A DNA stretch of 64,000 nucleotides from Enoplosus armatus (GCF_043641665.1 NC_092194.1:1240001-1304000); one strand, 5' to 3'; counted from the first letter of the stretch, positions 1 to 13,925 are shown. Made by a program: numbers and translations. Notes: generated by a model not told the origin, from the sequence alone.

Positions 1-2140
1 ACAGAGGAATTTTCACTTTCCTGTAATGTACTATCCTGAATGCTATGAAGACATGGAGCAGATGACAGTGCTGTCCTTTGGGAAATAAAAAAAAAAAAAA
101 CAAGGTTAAACATGGTCAGTGTTGACTGTTGGTAGGAGACAGATGGGTAAAGCAAACTCTGTACGCCCCAACTGCCCACGCCAACTCCCTAAGAGGTTTT
201 GCGATGCTATAATGACATGCTACTTCTTCCTCTGCTTTTGAGAGAGGACACTGCCCGTCAGTAAATGTAAACACACAAGTTTTTAAGAATTTGATCGAAT
301 AGCCACTGCTGTCTGGCGAGGATAGCCTGGAATATGCACATGCCTGGGGAACTTAGTCGAGGCCAAATGATCGAGTTTGTCTCACTCGCGGCTTATGGGC
401 AGCTTTTCTCCACTCTGCTATCTTGACGCGCCAGGTCTATTTTTTTTTTTTTTGCCAGAACAGTTCACGTGTCTGAAGTTGTGAACACACATAGGTGCCT
501 AAATTGTATACATATAAATTGACATTCGTTTAAGGGCCAAAGGCGTCGCTGGGCTTTCGGCAGCCTTGCTAGCTCATCTGCCTGCTGCAGAGGAGGGGAA
601 ACCGTGAAGAAGCACATAACACAGCGATCCTGGGAAACGTAGTAATGCCGTATATCAAACCGCCAGATTATTCTTTCACCTCTGTTTGGTTTTGACGGTC
701 TGAATCAAACAACCAGTCGGGGTTAGCTAGCACGTTATTTTTTTATTGGACACTTTCAAATAAATATTGCCAGTGACGTGCAATATTTTCTACTGCAGGA
801 AGATTTTGAATGCGTGTGCTCTGTCGCCTCCGTGAAGATCTCCGTCAGCTCTTCACGATGTCCAAAGAAACATCAGATGAGCACAGCGCCACGCCATTGT
901 CACTATTAGAAAACAAGTGTCGTTTATGGGAGAAGTTTGCCTTCAGGCCTTTCTGGCAAAGAGGCTTTCAGTCAGGTGACGTAGTATAAAGAGCGACAAA
1001 AGCCGAACGATGACCTTTTGATTTTAACCCAAACCGTGATCTTTTCCTAAATCTATAAGAAAGCCTTTCTAACACGGGGTTAACTTTGTGAAACGGTAGC
1101 CGTTTCAGGGCAGACTTCTTCCATGTGCGCAAGTATCCGTGCTGCAATGTGCCCATTGTAAAATTCTTAAAACGTCATCAACAACTCGCACAGGCAAGCG
1201 GAACGGCCACGCTAGCTCGGCTACTGCAGGTCACGTTGCCGCGCACCTCGCCGGTCGTAGCGGCCCATCGAGAGCCTCCTGTCTCTTCAAACCGCGCGAT
1301 GCCAGGGGAAATATCTTAAGAGTCAGTGCTGTGCAGATGGTAAGAGTTCTGTTTGATTACACCATCCAGGCTGATTTCATCCTTCCAGCCATACGTGAAA
1401 ACGATCGCGTGAAAAGGAGCTTCTTCCATTCTTATTTGCCAACCTCTGTACGCGTCAAGCCAACATCTGCTCTTGAAAGAGCTTGGAAGGATGTCAAACG
1501 AAAAACTTCAATTTTGCATTCAACGACATCTGTCATACCAAATTTCACGGAAGCCTATTGCGGACTGGCGTGAACGGGACGTCTCCTTTAAAAAGTTGCA
1601 CTTTTCGTGTATCGTGGCAGACACGGACACTGGTAGTCCAAATCTCCCCTGAGTGTAACTTTGATTAAGTGAAATAGAACAGATGTCTTTGTTCATGTAC
1701 TTTAAGGAAGAGGGAGTCAAACTCCCCAAACAGCTTTTTAGCAGGCAGGAATCTCGAGACGCACCGTACCTGTCGGGGCATTTTCACCAAAGAGAGCTGA
1801 CGCGACAGTATTGTTCCCCCCCAGACTTGTGCGTCAAGAGTTTTTTTTTCTCTCTCGCATGTTTTAACATTAATGAGATCTGTGGAAGGATACAGATCCT
1901 CAAAAGTGTCACTTCGGGCCAAAAAAAAAGAAGCAGATTTGCTTCCTTTTCTTTCTCCCCCCCCCCCTCCAGGAAGTTCACCTTCAAATATCTGATCTGC
2001 TGCTTCAGCACGTTTGACAATTTAAAGGAACAGGACTGGGAGTACAATATGTAGCCGCAGACAAAAGAGGGTGATTAAAGCACCCCGAGCAGGTGTTGTC
2101 AGATTGCTGTAATGGTTTAAACTATTTCAACATAAGCTTT

Positions 2141-2171
<31 letters not shown>

Positions 2172-3774
2172 GACTCCTATCAGCCAGGAATTGCTGCTCA
2201 TGAACAAGTCCATAAAACATCCAAGCACCGCGAATACTTTTATGACCCCAATAAAACAAGTACGTATTTGCAGCAGAAAGGCTGGGAACGAGGCCCCCTG
2301 CCACAGTCCTCGGTGCTGAACTACTCAGTTACAATTATATGTGCCCTCTTAATTTGTGCCTCGTTAAACACAGCTCATGACCATGATTCGTGATGTCCTA
2401 GGAGGAGATGGCCGGGAGCAACGTGTGATTTTACACACATCTGGAACTTCTGTGTGCATATTCCGGATTGAATGAGTCAAACGTTAAAACGCGAGGGCGA
2501 CTTTGTTCACCGCTCGCGTTCATCGCACTATAAGCGAGGCACAGGCTTGTTTTCTTGACAGCGTGAGAGTGTGGGTCACTCTGCAGGCAGGCTCCACAAA
2601 GGTGTGTGCCCGAGCTGTATATCCAGCACACCCTTTTGCCAAACTGCAGCGTGATAAGCTCGGCGTGCTTACCTGATAACTGCTGATACCCGCTAGAATC
2701 GCGGACCTGCTGATTACGGGCCGCAGCATCAAGGAAGTGATGTCCCATCCGAAGACCCGCCTCGACGGGAGGGCCGCCTCTGGAGAGACTCTTTGGGAAC
2801 CGTCACGTTTGAAAAGCGCTGCACAATGGGAGGATCATTTGCAGGATGCGTTCGGACCAGCAATAAATATCACGTGGTCAGAGAGTGACTGACTGTGGAA
2901 CCCCTCCCCCCCGTTTGTTTGTTTTTTTTCTCTTTTGGAATCACTTACTTTCCAGGACATCATAACTTTGAAGGCACTCATGGCGCTCACGGCGCTCACG
3001 GATACACACACACACACTTTTTTTAATAGTTAGTATCAAATTAACATCTACGCTCAAATGACATTATTATTCATCATCAGCTGGAATTATTCAGAAACAG
3101 CATGCTGCAAAATGTAGACAATTGCTCCTATACTGTGCTGTTGTTGCTTTTTATGTATTGGGGCTCATTTGCACATACAATATATTATGTTCAGTGGAGC
3201 AGCGGGGGTTGGGGGGGGGGGGAGATTAATGGGATGCTTTATTTTAAATGAAAATGCTTATTAGTGCTGATACTTCCCAGGGTGCCCCGGCAATAGTCAT
3301 TTTTCACCAGATGAGCCCCATGCTCACCATCTTCAAGGAGAAGCCCATGGAGTTATTTGTTAAGGTTCGCTTGCAATCAGACTTCACGATTAAATGTTTA
3401 AACTCAGTGGGCCATAAAGAACACGTAAAAAAAATAAAACTTTTCCTTTTCCCGAAAGTGTGTTTTCTATTCATTGTCAGCTGATGTACCGTACAGCTGC
3501 CAGGACAGTACACTATGCCTCGCATAGTGTCGCGCTGTGTTTTAAACTCACACAACAAGTGGAGGAAGATCCAAAGAAATAAAGGCGATGATTTTAAAGG
3601 TGTTAGACCGAACCAGGAGCATATGAGAGCCTGACCAATGGCAAGAAATGAAAGCAAGGACGTCACGGTGTTCCTAAAATCAAAAAGGATTCATGAATGT
3701 GTGTCAGAAACGTTCATGGCAATCTGGGTATTATATTATGAAACGGCTTGACATATTGCAAAAAAAACACAGAT
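1..3774. other. Intergenic, no gene recognised
   Basis: Only short, unsupported open frames are present on both strands. Simple tracts occur (A-run near 89, T-run near 440, T13 followed by G22 at 2138-2172). A short piece at about 699-737 matches the middle of the MITE family seen at 3775, 48367 and 55340. No splice-linked coding structure was found. Confidence 0.6.
2138..2172. repeat. T13-G22 homopolymer pair
   Basis: Thirteen T are followed directly by twenty-two G. This is one of about a dozen long G or C runs in the window. Length may vary between individuals or be inexact in the assembly. Confidence 0.9.
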
Positions 3775-4062
3775 TAGACGGTTGAGATAACTAATTTTGA
3801 CCATTGCATGTCACTAACAATATCTAATTGAAGGGCTCCTTTAAAAAAAAGTGCGTCTGTGAGCACCTGCCCCCCTTTGCATTTAGTCTTTTAAAAGAAC
3901 TGGACCAGATCTGAACCAGATGACCAATCAGGGCTAGCTAGTACGTAACTGGCCAAGTTAGTCTGAGGAGTGTGTGTTCTGAATCAGAACGGTTGGAAGA
4001 AAGGAATCGAAACACGGAACCCCCACCCCCGATTACCCTGATTGGTTGTCCCTGAACCCTGT
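3775..4062. mobile_element. MITE-like element, family A (diverged copy)
   Basis: The left arm carries the phrase TTTTGACCATTGCATGTCAC, then CTAATTGAAGGGCTCCTTT and GTCTGTGAGCACC. These occur in the same order at 48400-48470, and in part at 55340-55440. The right part (CCGATTACCCTGATTGGTTG) is the inverted counterpart of the copy near 55460. The terminal TTAAAGCTACAGTAGGC found in other copies is not clear here, so this copy is probably eroded at its ends. Non-coding. Confidence 0.6.
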
Positions 4063-6084
4063 ACCCTGAAGCGGTGGGGGGGGGGGGCACCTACCAGCAC
4101 CTCTAAAGCTCACTAATGAACATGTTGTATCTCGTTTGTTTGATCTATACTATCTCTACTATTTCTTGGCTGGGTGCAGTGACTTTCTGAAGCCTCGTTG
4201 CCACCGCGAGGTTGCCAGGCAGCCGGCGGAGACTCCATTGGACATAATCGTGATGGGTGTTGGACTGTAATGGTACTAGCACAGTGCTCGTCAACTGGTG
4301 CTCATCCTCTGGGGAGCATGAATATGCTTACTGAATGTCACGGCAAGCTGCATGCTCAGAAACTGGGACTGGGAGCTTTGGCCTGACGGCGGGTACTTGA
4401 GCCAAGGGTCACCAAAATCAGAGGCGATCGCCCTCTGGGGACCATGAATATCCACAGCGATGATGATTGTTTTTCATAGACGTTTACGCCTTTCCCACTA
4501 CAGGAATCAACATACTTCTTGAAACATACTTCCCTTCAGCACTTAGCTTACCTTACCCAGCAAACTGTTGTTCTCTTATTCTCTTGAATGTAGCTTCCTT
4601 GTACTGGTGGCTTCACTTCTCTTTTAAGAATCCATTTGAAAAGGTTGTAGGCTTCACATTGCCTTGCCCTGTAGGTCCACTGGCTGCTCCAGAGTTCAGG
4701 TCAAAATCAAGAGGAAATGGAGCCTTTGCTGTACTGTACCATTTGATAGCAGGTCTGCTGTCGCGGTATCAGTTATTACATCACAATCCAGTTTTATAGA
4801 ATTGCTTATCCCGTAATAGCTGTGTATATATACATAAGATCTGTTTTTTTTTTTTTTATCTTTTATGTACGTGTTTTGTTATTTTATCCCTTTCTGTTTT
4901 AAATATTGAGCTTTGAGCTTCTTTTCTTGAAAAGTGTTATTCAAGCAGAAGCGACAACAATTATTATAATTTATTATATTGCATTCATCGGGATCAAGGA
5001 ATAATGTGTATTATTGTTGATTACCCAACTTATTAAAATGTTCTATTGCTTTTATGTTGAAGATGTACAGTAATGCTATATTTTACAGGTCCCGGAATTC
5101 CTAAGAATGTCAAGGAAGTTTCCTAGAAAGAACTATGTCATTCGGTACGAACTAACATAGAGACAAGTCAGTTGCTACACTTCCACTGAACTCATTTCCA
5201 ATTATATGCTAAGCTAGTGTAAATGTAGAGAGACTTTAAGTCCGTGTGCAGCAGGTCAGCTGAAAAATACCCCCCAAAAAAGTGGATCATCTATACTGGC
5301 AAGCAAACAGGGGAAAAAAACGTTTCCAACAATAATTCAGTAATAAATTGTTGATTATTAACATTAATTAGTGGACGGCCCAATATCTCAATAATTGTGC
5401 AATGGATTTCCAAAACATTTTGCACAGACAATCATGCCCCCCCCCCCTCCCCTCGAAGGATGAATCCTCACTTCACAGAAGATTTTCAGAAAAGACTCGA
5501 GAGGTTTGTTTACCCCTTCATTTGCTTTCACTTGCAGTCACCAGTTATCTTTGATTGAAGAAAATGGCATGGAGCCGACCCGAACTGAGCCAACAATGGT
5601 AATGAATGTTGTGCATCTGGTCAATGTGATGACAACGCTTTCAGCTCTGAACTAAATCTCCAACCTCGGGTGATCTCAACCGAAAAAAAAAAAAAAAAAA
5701 ATAGAATAAAATAAAAACAATATTGACTTTGATAATAGAACTATTGTGTACATTTAAACTACACCCGCATGCACGCACAATTAAAAATGATGACGGCAAA
5801 CAAACAGAAAAATAATGTGAATGACTCAAATCGCTGTGTGTGTGTGTGCTGTGTGTATAATGAGGTTTTTCCTCCTTCCTGCTCATCGAGCAGGTAATCA
5901 TGCAGAGCCGCGCCGGGAGCTGAGGCTTTTCACATGCAACACGCTCAGGTATTGTGCCGTAAAGGCTAGCCAGCGAAGCGTGGGTGCCCCCCCCCACAGC
6001 GTGTATTGTGTACACATGATTACAGAGGTGTGATGATGATCTTCAGGCCTGGCCAGAAAATGCAAGCCTCTGCACTTATATATA
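4063..6084. other. Intergenic, no gene recognised
   Basis: Mostly unique, AT-rich sequence with C or A runs near 5438 and 5684. No conserved reading frame or RNA gene was seen. Confidence 0.6.
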
Positions 6085-6510
6085 TACAGTGCTTAACAAA
6101 TTTAGATTAGACCACCTGTCATAAAAATGAGAAAACACAAATATTTTAGAAATCTGTCAAAAACTTGTCTCAAACTAAAAGTTGTATTGTTATTTATTAG
6201 GCAAATAACAAACTGGAACAACTAAATAGTCCTTATTCACATATATTAACCAAAAATCTTAATATTTTGTACGACCTCCTTTGGCCCTGATAACAGCTTG
6301 CATTCTTGCAACCACTAAAACAAATGTTTCTGTTCAGGAATGCAAGTAAATAACTGTAATTTGGCATCTCAATCCAAAAATAATAATGTGCTTTACTATT
6401 TTTTTCAGTTTTTTTGTAAAACAGTAAATTTGAGAATTCATGGATAACAACAATAATTACATTTTAGCATTAAAGATGATCATTTTGATTAAAGAGCTTG
6501 GCTTGCACAT
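6085..6510. mobile_element. Tc1/mariner-like non-autonomous remnant
   Basis: The sequence starts at a TA-rich site followed by CAGTGCTTAACAAATTTA and then the AGACCACCTGTCAT and ACGACCTCCTTTGGCCCTGA blocks. I recognise these as terminal sequence of fish Tc1-type elements. No transposase frame is present, so this is an internally deleted or truncated copy. The right boundary is uncertain. Confidence 0.55.
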
Positions 6511-7853
6511 ACTGGTGGATTAACCGTTACAGAAACATATTGAGTGACAAAGTGAAGAAAAACAACAACAAAAAAAAACAAAACGATTTTTGACGCCACA
6601 TTATCCGACAGCATGTAATTACAAAGTGGGACTAAAACAGAGAAGAGAGTCCCGTCCTCATTTATTAGGACTCCCTGTTTACCCAGATTAAACGATGGTG
6701 TTAATATGTACACTGGTGGGAAAGGTTCCCCACGCAGGTAGTGGCAAATTAAAACTGGAAAATTAACAGCTTTTTTTTTTTTGACTCCATAAAAAGAGGG
6801 GTGCAAGCTCTTGAATACTTTAAATGAATAGTTCTGACCAATCATAGAGGCTCCGCTACCACCACGTCTGTCAGGGGACAGACCAATAGCCTGAATTGCA
6901 CAGATTCCTCTTTAAAACTAAGGGGAAGATGATGTGGTGAAGGGGTTACACCCCTTCGCTGGTTGAGTCTCCTCCATTCAGGTAAGCAAAATGCATTATT
7001 GATATCTGGTTATTCACAGCAACATCTTTCGGCTTCTTTGATATTTTCCTCATCAGAAACAGTTGACAAATATTGGAATTGGAACCGAGATTCAGAATCA
7101 GAATCGGAATCGGAATCGAAATCGATAAAATTGAAACGATACCCAACCAGCCTCTAAAGCCAACCTAGCCTTTCCAGTGCTGCAGCGAAGCCCATGGATA
7201 AGCTGGTTTTGGCTAGTGCTTGCTGTGGGGGACATGGAGGAAGAAAGTTTCCCCAATTTTAGCCCAACCCATGAGCTTTGATTCCAGCCGCCAAAGTCCT
7301 AAATGTCCCCTTTTTTTGGTGTTCCACGCCAGTTAAGAGCCCACGAAGAAACATTGGAATGTGTGCCTCCATACCGCCGACTGCTCTAAGCGTCTTTTCA
7401 GACGACTCTAGTGAGAAGATGACCAATATGATCCAGTCTGTCTGAGCTGGACTGTGGGCAGTGAGAGTTTCATCTCCAAAAAAACCTATGGTGCACGGTT
7501 TGTGCATGATCCAGCTGCTCCTGCAACAGTCGGCTAGCAGATCGTTCACAGCCTCGGGCAGCTGTTGTGCCGAGCTGCTGAGGGGTTTTTATGACTTTTC
7601 CTTTCAATTAGCTAGTAGTAGCAGGTTGTCATCTGCGTCAGTTAGAGTGACCGCCATCCATTACATACCCTAAAATGTGTCTTTCACCAATAAAGAGTTG
7701 TTGTCAGTGGCCTTTCCATTTGATTCCTGGTGTCGAGTGATAGGATAAAGTGGGTTCTTTATGTTGTCTGGTTCAGGAGTTCAAAATCAGCATTTTTGTG
7801 CCACTCGCGTGGATATCAATTAAAAATGGCCGCCAAATATATATTAATAGTTC

Positions 7854-7898
7854 TTATATATATATGTATATATATATATATATATACATATATATATT
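7854..7898. repeat. (TA)n microsatellite
   Basis: About 45 bp of alternating T and A, interrupted by TGTA and TACA. Confidence 0.9.
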
Positions 7899-9090
7899 GC
7901 TTTACTAGTAAACTCAATGACAGCTGAATGGCTTTAGACAAAATATACGCATATAGGCATAAACACGAGAACATAGGTGCCATAAATATAAGAACATAAG
8001 CATGAGTAAAATGCAGAAAGTGAATCAGTGAATCATAAGCCTGAGAGAATAGAAAAGTTTTGCCTTGGGACGCGGTTGTGACGGACCTCGAGTCAGCAGC
8101 AGGCAGCTTGTTCCAGAGAACAGGGCCACAGTGGAAATGATGCCTTTGAAAACACACAACATCAATTTATTTCAAAGAAAAACTACCTGAAATCACTCCC
8201 GACACTTTCAACATAAGCTTTTCAAAGGTGTAAATTGTATTTATCCATATTATCACACCATTTGCACAGGTAGAAGGTGGGGTAATAGCATTATTTGCCC
8301 TTGGGCCCCCTAACAGGTGAATTGGGATATATATATATCCACTGTAAATTTCTCCTAAATAACAACAGTACTACGCTTAAAATAGCAAACAATCAATCAA
8401 AATGCATGAAACAGAAGCTCCTCGAACCCTTGGCGGAATAATGACCAAGCTACAATATAACAGGATTCAAAAGTTTTACGACGTCTGCGACGTTAAGAGA
8501 TCACGAGCATCAGAGGGTTGCCGTGACTAGACAAGGCCTTGAGGAGCCGACACAAGCCCTTCATCTTGAACGCGCTGGACTTCTACAGTGGCCCTGTCTC
8601 AGGTCTTTTTCAAGGGACGGCAACTAGACGCCGAGACTTCTTTTTGCTGGTAACTTCACTCCAGTTCGGTTTCCAGTCTTCATGCTAAGCTAAGCCGTTG
8701 TCTCCCGGTTGCAGCTTCCCACTTAACTGAAGATGCGAGAGCGATATCAATTTTTTTCGCCTCGTGGAGCACGAAACCCTGGAGTCAGGTCAGTATTTAC
8801 TGCAGCCGCACGTTAGTCAGGAACTACCGAAAAGACGCAATCTTTTTAAAAAAAGGAAGCATTGAGCTTGAATGCCCAGAAATGATGCAATGGGGATGTT
8901 TGTTTGTTTGGCTTAACATTGCTCTGTACAACGAGAGTTTGCTGAAGCTGCGCGACTGAGCCTGAATCATGAAGTCTGAGATACCAGATAACAGCAGGAA
9001 ATGCTGCACACACGGGACATGGGGAGTCGAGACAGAAGAAAATGCAGTTTGAATGTGAAGCTTTGCGTGTTCATCACTAAAGCCTCTTAG

Positions 9091-9115
9091 TGTGTGTGTG
9101 TGTGTGTGTGTGTGT
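9091..9115. repeat. (TG)n microsatellite
   Basis: About 12 uninterrupted TG units. Confidence 0.9.
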
Positions 9116-10898
9116 TTCAGAGAGGAGGCAGTGAAAGGCTTTAGCCACTGTTTGCTCGCCCAGTCTTCTCACACTCGCACTTCTTTGTTCATTGCGCCAG
9201 CGTTTCCATCGCGACAGAACACTGACACTGGACCAGCCCCTCGGTAGTCACAATTCAGTTGATTGTTGTTCTTTAACATTCTAGAATATCAGCGCGTACA
9301 GCATGATTAAGGTTAACAGTTACGAGAGGGCAACCGTTTTTTTTGAATACTTTTGATTTTAGCTTTATGTACCGCTCTAAAAAAAAAAATGTTTACCATG
9401 CCAGTGTGTGGTATCTTTGTTTTCAGCACAACATCACCTGTATGACCTGACAACCCCCCCCCCCCACACTTTGGCATACTTGTATCAGCACACGCAACGT
9501 ATACAAATCGGATTTTAAAAACGATGGGTTTTGGGGTTTTTTTGCTGTCAAACCGGCAAACATGCTCAATGAAGCATTTTAAAAACAACAGGCGTTTTTA
9601 AATTCTTTTCTTCTTAACCATGCCACTCTTTAAAACAGTGTGCGAGGTACCCCAAACAGCACACTTGCGCCTCTCTGCTCAGTTGGCGCCCCCCCCCCTC
9701 CGTTTTGTGCCACGCCTGTTGGCATCAACAGAACCCTCGATCACGCCGCCGTGATTGGCGGCTATTCTGAGGTTAAAGGATACGTCTGCCATTATCCTGT
9801 ATTTTTTCTGATCATCAACATTGTGGTTATGGTAACAAAAAAAAATAACCTAACATTAATCGCAGGTCTGTAACAGGACAAAAAGTCATAACGCCCCCAT
9901 CCACCTATAAATCGCAGATTTGCAAACGTGTCCAATAACATATGGTAAACTCACGTCTTTTCCTGCAGTATCAATTCGTGGCAACCAAAGCGTGACGGAC
10001 ACTTTCACAGTTATGTTTCCATGTAACTCAAAGCGCTTGTCGAGGTTAAGGAATCATGTTGTGATGAAATACTGACTGAAGTCGAAGGTGGCAATAGGGC
10101 AGAACTTGTTCCCCATATTTCAATTCAATTCAATTCAATTTTATTTATATAGCGCCAAATCACAACAAAGTCATCTCATGACACTTTACAAAATAGAGCA
10201 GGTCTAGACCGACTCTTTATAATGTTATTACAGAGACCCAACAGTTCCCACCATGAGCACTTTGGCGACAGTGGCAAGGAAAAACTTCCTTTTAAGAGGC
10301 AGAAACCTCGAGCACAACCAGACTCTAGGTGGGCGGTCATTGGCTTTGACCGGTTGGGTTTGAGAGAGAGGGGGGGGGGGGGGGACAGACAGACAGACAG
10401 AAAGAGAGAGAGAGATAGATGTAGAGACACAGATAGACAGACAGGCAGAGATGTATGGCAGCACTAGCAGTAGAAATAGCAGCTATAGTTATAATAATAC
10501 TGGAAATATGACTGATAAAAGTGGTTACAGCTGTAATACTAGCTGAGATTAATAATAGCAGCTTTAATAGTAACAGAACTACGACTAAACATAATAACTG
10601 TAGTGATGAGAGTCAGGCAGGCCCATGGCGGCAGCAGCACCCAGGCGTACCAGGACCAGGATCCACAGCAACCTGCGAGACAACAAAGCACAAAGAAACT
10701 CCGGGGAAGAAATAAAGTTAGTAACATGCATTGGACTGTGATGAATGTGCAAAGATGAAGAGGGAGAGGAGGAAAGCTCAGTGCATCTTGGGAAGTCTCC
10801 CCAGCAGTGTAGCAGCATAACTAGGGGGCTGGTCCAGGCAGGCCTGAGCCAGCCCTTAACTATAAGCGTTATCAAAAAGCAAAGTTTTAAGCCTACTC

Positions 10899-13670
10899 TT
10901 AAAAGTAGAGAGTGTGTCTGCCTCCTGGACCCAAACTGGGAGCCGATTCCACAGGAGAGGAGCTGGCTCCTGTTCTGTTTTTGGAGACTCTAGGAACCAC
11001 AAGCAGCCCTGCATTCTGGGAGCGGAGTGCTCTAGTGGGGTAATAGGGTACTATGAGCTCTTTAAGATATGATGGTGCCTGACCAGTAAGAGCTTTGTAA
11101 GTCAGGAGAAGGATTTTAAACTCTATTCTAGATTTTACAGGGAGCCAGTGCAGCGAAGCTAATACAGGAGAAATATGATCTCTTTTCCTGGTTCCTGTCA
11201 GTACACGTGCTGCAGCATTCTGGATCAGCTGGAGAGTCTTCAGGGACTTATTGGGACAGCCTGACAATAAGGAATTGCAATAATCCAGCCGAGACGTGAC
11301 AAATGCATGGACTAATTTTTCTGCATCTGTTTGAGACAGGATCTTCCTGATTTTTGCAATGTAACGGAGGTGAAAGAAGGCAGTCCTTGAAGTTTGTTTT
11401 ACGTGGGAGTTAAAGGACATGTCCTGATCAAAGACAACTCCGAGATTCCTCACGGTGGCGCTGGAGGCCAGGGCAATGCCATCTAGGGTAACAATATCCT
11501 TAGATACTGTGTTTCTGAGGTGTTCCTGAGGTGTTCCCCTTCCTAAAGGAAGCATATATAAGGTGAATAGTATTGGTCCAAGCACAGAACCTTGTGGAAC
11601 TCCATGGCTGACTTTGGCGTACATGGAGGATTCATCATTAACATGTACAAACTGAGATCGATCTGATAAATACGACTTAAACCAGTTTAGTGCGGTTCCT
11701 TTGATGCCAATTAAATGTTCCAGTCTCTGTAATAGGATATGATGGTCAATGGTGTCGAATGCAGCACTAAGATCTAACAAAACAAGTATAGAGACAAGTC
11801 CCTTGTCTGATGCAGTTAGAAGGTTATTTGTAACTTTCACCAGTGCTGTCTCTGTGCTATGATGACCTCTGAAACCTGACTGAAAGTCCTCAAGCAACTT
11901 ATTGTCATGTAGAAAGTCACACAGCTGGTTGGCGACTGCTTTCTCAAGAATCTTGGAGAGAAAGGGAAGGTTAGATATAGGTCTATAGTTGGCTAAAAGC
12001 TCTGGATCAAGAGTGGGCTTTTTAAGAAGAGGTTTAATTACAGCTACTTTAAAGGACTGTGGTACGTAGCCTGTTAATAAAGACAGATTGATCATATCTA
12101 GTAAAGAAGTGCTGACTAAAGGTAAAACCTCTTTAAGCAGCCAGGTTGGGATGGGGTCTAAGAGACAAGTTGATGGCTTAGATGAAGAGATGGTTTTAGT
12201 AATTTGGTGAAGGTCAATGGGAGAAAAGCAATCTAAATATACATCAGGTTTTACAGCTGTTTCTGAGATTCCTGTGTTTGAAGGTAAGGTACCACCTGAA
12301 GACAGGAGGTGATCAATTCTGTCTCTAATAGTTAGAATTGTATCATTAAAGAAGCTCATGAAGTCGTTACTGCTGAGGGTTTTAGGAATACATGGCTCCA
12401 TAGAGCTGTGACTCTCTGTCAGCCTGGCTACAGTGCTGAAGAGAAACCTGGGGTTGTTCTTGTTCTCTTCTATTAATGATGAGTAATAGGCTGCTCTGGC
12501 TTTACAGAGGGCCTTCCTGTAAGTTCTAAGACTATCTTGCCAAATTAAACGTGATTCCTCCAGTTTGGTGGAGCGCCATTTCCTTTCAAGTTTCTGCACT
12601 GTTTGCTTTAATTTGCGGGTTTGGGTGTTATACCATGGAGCCGACTTTCTTTGTTTTATTATCTTCTTTTTAAGAGGGGCAATAGAGTCAAGTGTCAATC
12701 GCATTGAGCCTGCAGCACTGTCAACAAGATTGTCCATTTGAGAGGGACGAAGGTTAGCATAGGAGTCCTCAGTTGTATTGAGACGTGGCATTGAATTTAA
12801 TGCCGATGGAATCACTTCCTTAAATTGAGCTACAGCACTATCAGATAGATATCTGGTGTAGGCTTTTTTGCCTAATGGCGTGTAGTCCAGTAATAGGAAT
12901 TCAAAAGTTATTAAATAATGGTCCGATAACAAAGGATTCTGTGGAAAGACAGTTAGATGTTCAATTTCAAGTCCATATGTCAGAACCAGGTGGAGGGTGT
13001 GATTAAAACAGTGAGTGGGTTTCTGTACCCTCTGAAAGAAGCCGATCGAATCCAATAAAGAGGTAAATGCAGTACCAAGGCTATCCTTATCAACATCCAC
13101 ATGAATATTAAAATCCCCTACGATAATGACTTTGTCTGTTTTAAGGACTAAACCTGATAAAAACTCTGAGAATTCAGATAAGAATTCAGAGTACGGACCT
13201 GGAGCGCGATAGACTATAACGAATAAGACTGGCTTCAGTGTTTTCCAGGTTGGGAGTGAGAGACTCAGAACGAGGCTTTCAAATGAGTTATAATCCAGTT
13301 TAGGTCTAGAGTTCATCAACAGGCTTGAGTCAAAGATGGCTGCAGCTCCACCTCCTCGGCCGGTGCCTCGAGGGATGTGAGTATTAGTGTGACTGGGCGG
13401 AGTGGATTCATTCAGGCTGACATACTCTTCATGACACAGCCAAGTTTCTGTCAGACACAGTAGATCAATATGATTCTCTGATATTAGCTCGTTTACTAAT
13501 ACTAATTTAGATGACAGAGATCTGATATTTAACAGTCCACACTTAATTTTCCTATTGTTTTGGCCTATAGCAGTGGTGGTCTTAATTTTTATTAAGTTTT
13601 TATTAATGACTCCTCTCCTGTTTAACTTTGGTTGAATTAATTTAAGTGGTCGGGGTGCAGACACAGTCAT
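10899..13670 (-). pseudogene. LINE ORF2 polyprotein (endonuclease + reverse transcriptase), defective
   Basis: An open frame of 923 codons. The N-terminal apurinic-type endonuclease shows [26 protein letters not shown] and SDHYLITFE, the usual metal and catalytic blocks of APE-like nucleases. The reverse transcriptase shows [18 protein letters not shown], the first catalytic aspartate in [12 protein letters not shown], and [18 protein letters not shown]. Directly after this the protein jumps to [14 protein letters not shown]. The stretch that should carry the YxDD catalytic box (roughly 70 residues in family members) is gone without loss of frame. Near the C-terminus the frame changes at about 10985; the conserved ending ([19 protein letters not shown]...) continues in another frame down to about 10870. 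The enzyme should be inactive as a polymerase. Confidence 0.88.
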
Positions 13671-13760
13671 TATGGGGTTTTGGGTGGGTAACTGCTCTAA
13701 TGGAAGCGCAGAGAAGCGTGTAGGACTGCGACTCTGCCTCCTGGTCTGGACTCTGGGTTG

Positions 13761-13925
13761 TCACGGTTTTGGTTCACTAATAAAGTCGGTCAGATTTCTA
13801 GATATGAGAGCCGCTCCATCCAAAGTGGGATGAATGCCGTCTCTCCTCATCAGACCGGGTCTCCTCCAGAAAGTCCGCCAATTATCTACGAATATATTAA
13901 TGTTTAATATGTTAATATTTAACCG
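13761..13925 (-). pseudogene. LINE ORF1 C-terminal remnant (esterase-like block)
   Basis: The minus-strand translation ends with NWRTFWRRPGLMRRDGIHPT, followed by LDGAALISRNLTDF and a stop at 13761-13763. The RDGIHPT block carries the D-x-x-H pattern of the last catalytic block of SGNH/GDSL esterases. Such a domain is known in ORF1 of CR1/L2-type LINEs. The frame runs into AT-rich sequence at about 13925, where the copy is truncated. The stop lies about 90 bp upstream of the ORF2 ATG, as expected for a two-ORF LINE. Confidence 0.72.

Larger units (their letters stand above)
6511..10118. other. Intergenic, no gene recognised
   Basis: Contains AT and TG microsatellites (7854-7898 and 9091-9115). 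A short phrase near 8680, TTCATGCTAAGCTAAGCC, recurs near 34250 and 60433 and is part of a dispersed fish repeat. No coding structure was found. Confidence 0.6.

Noticed and set aside
1139..1573. 144-codon open frame near the left end
   Set aside because: No domain, no splice context, codon use not convincing; overlaps another frame of similar length.
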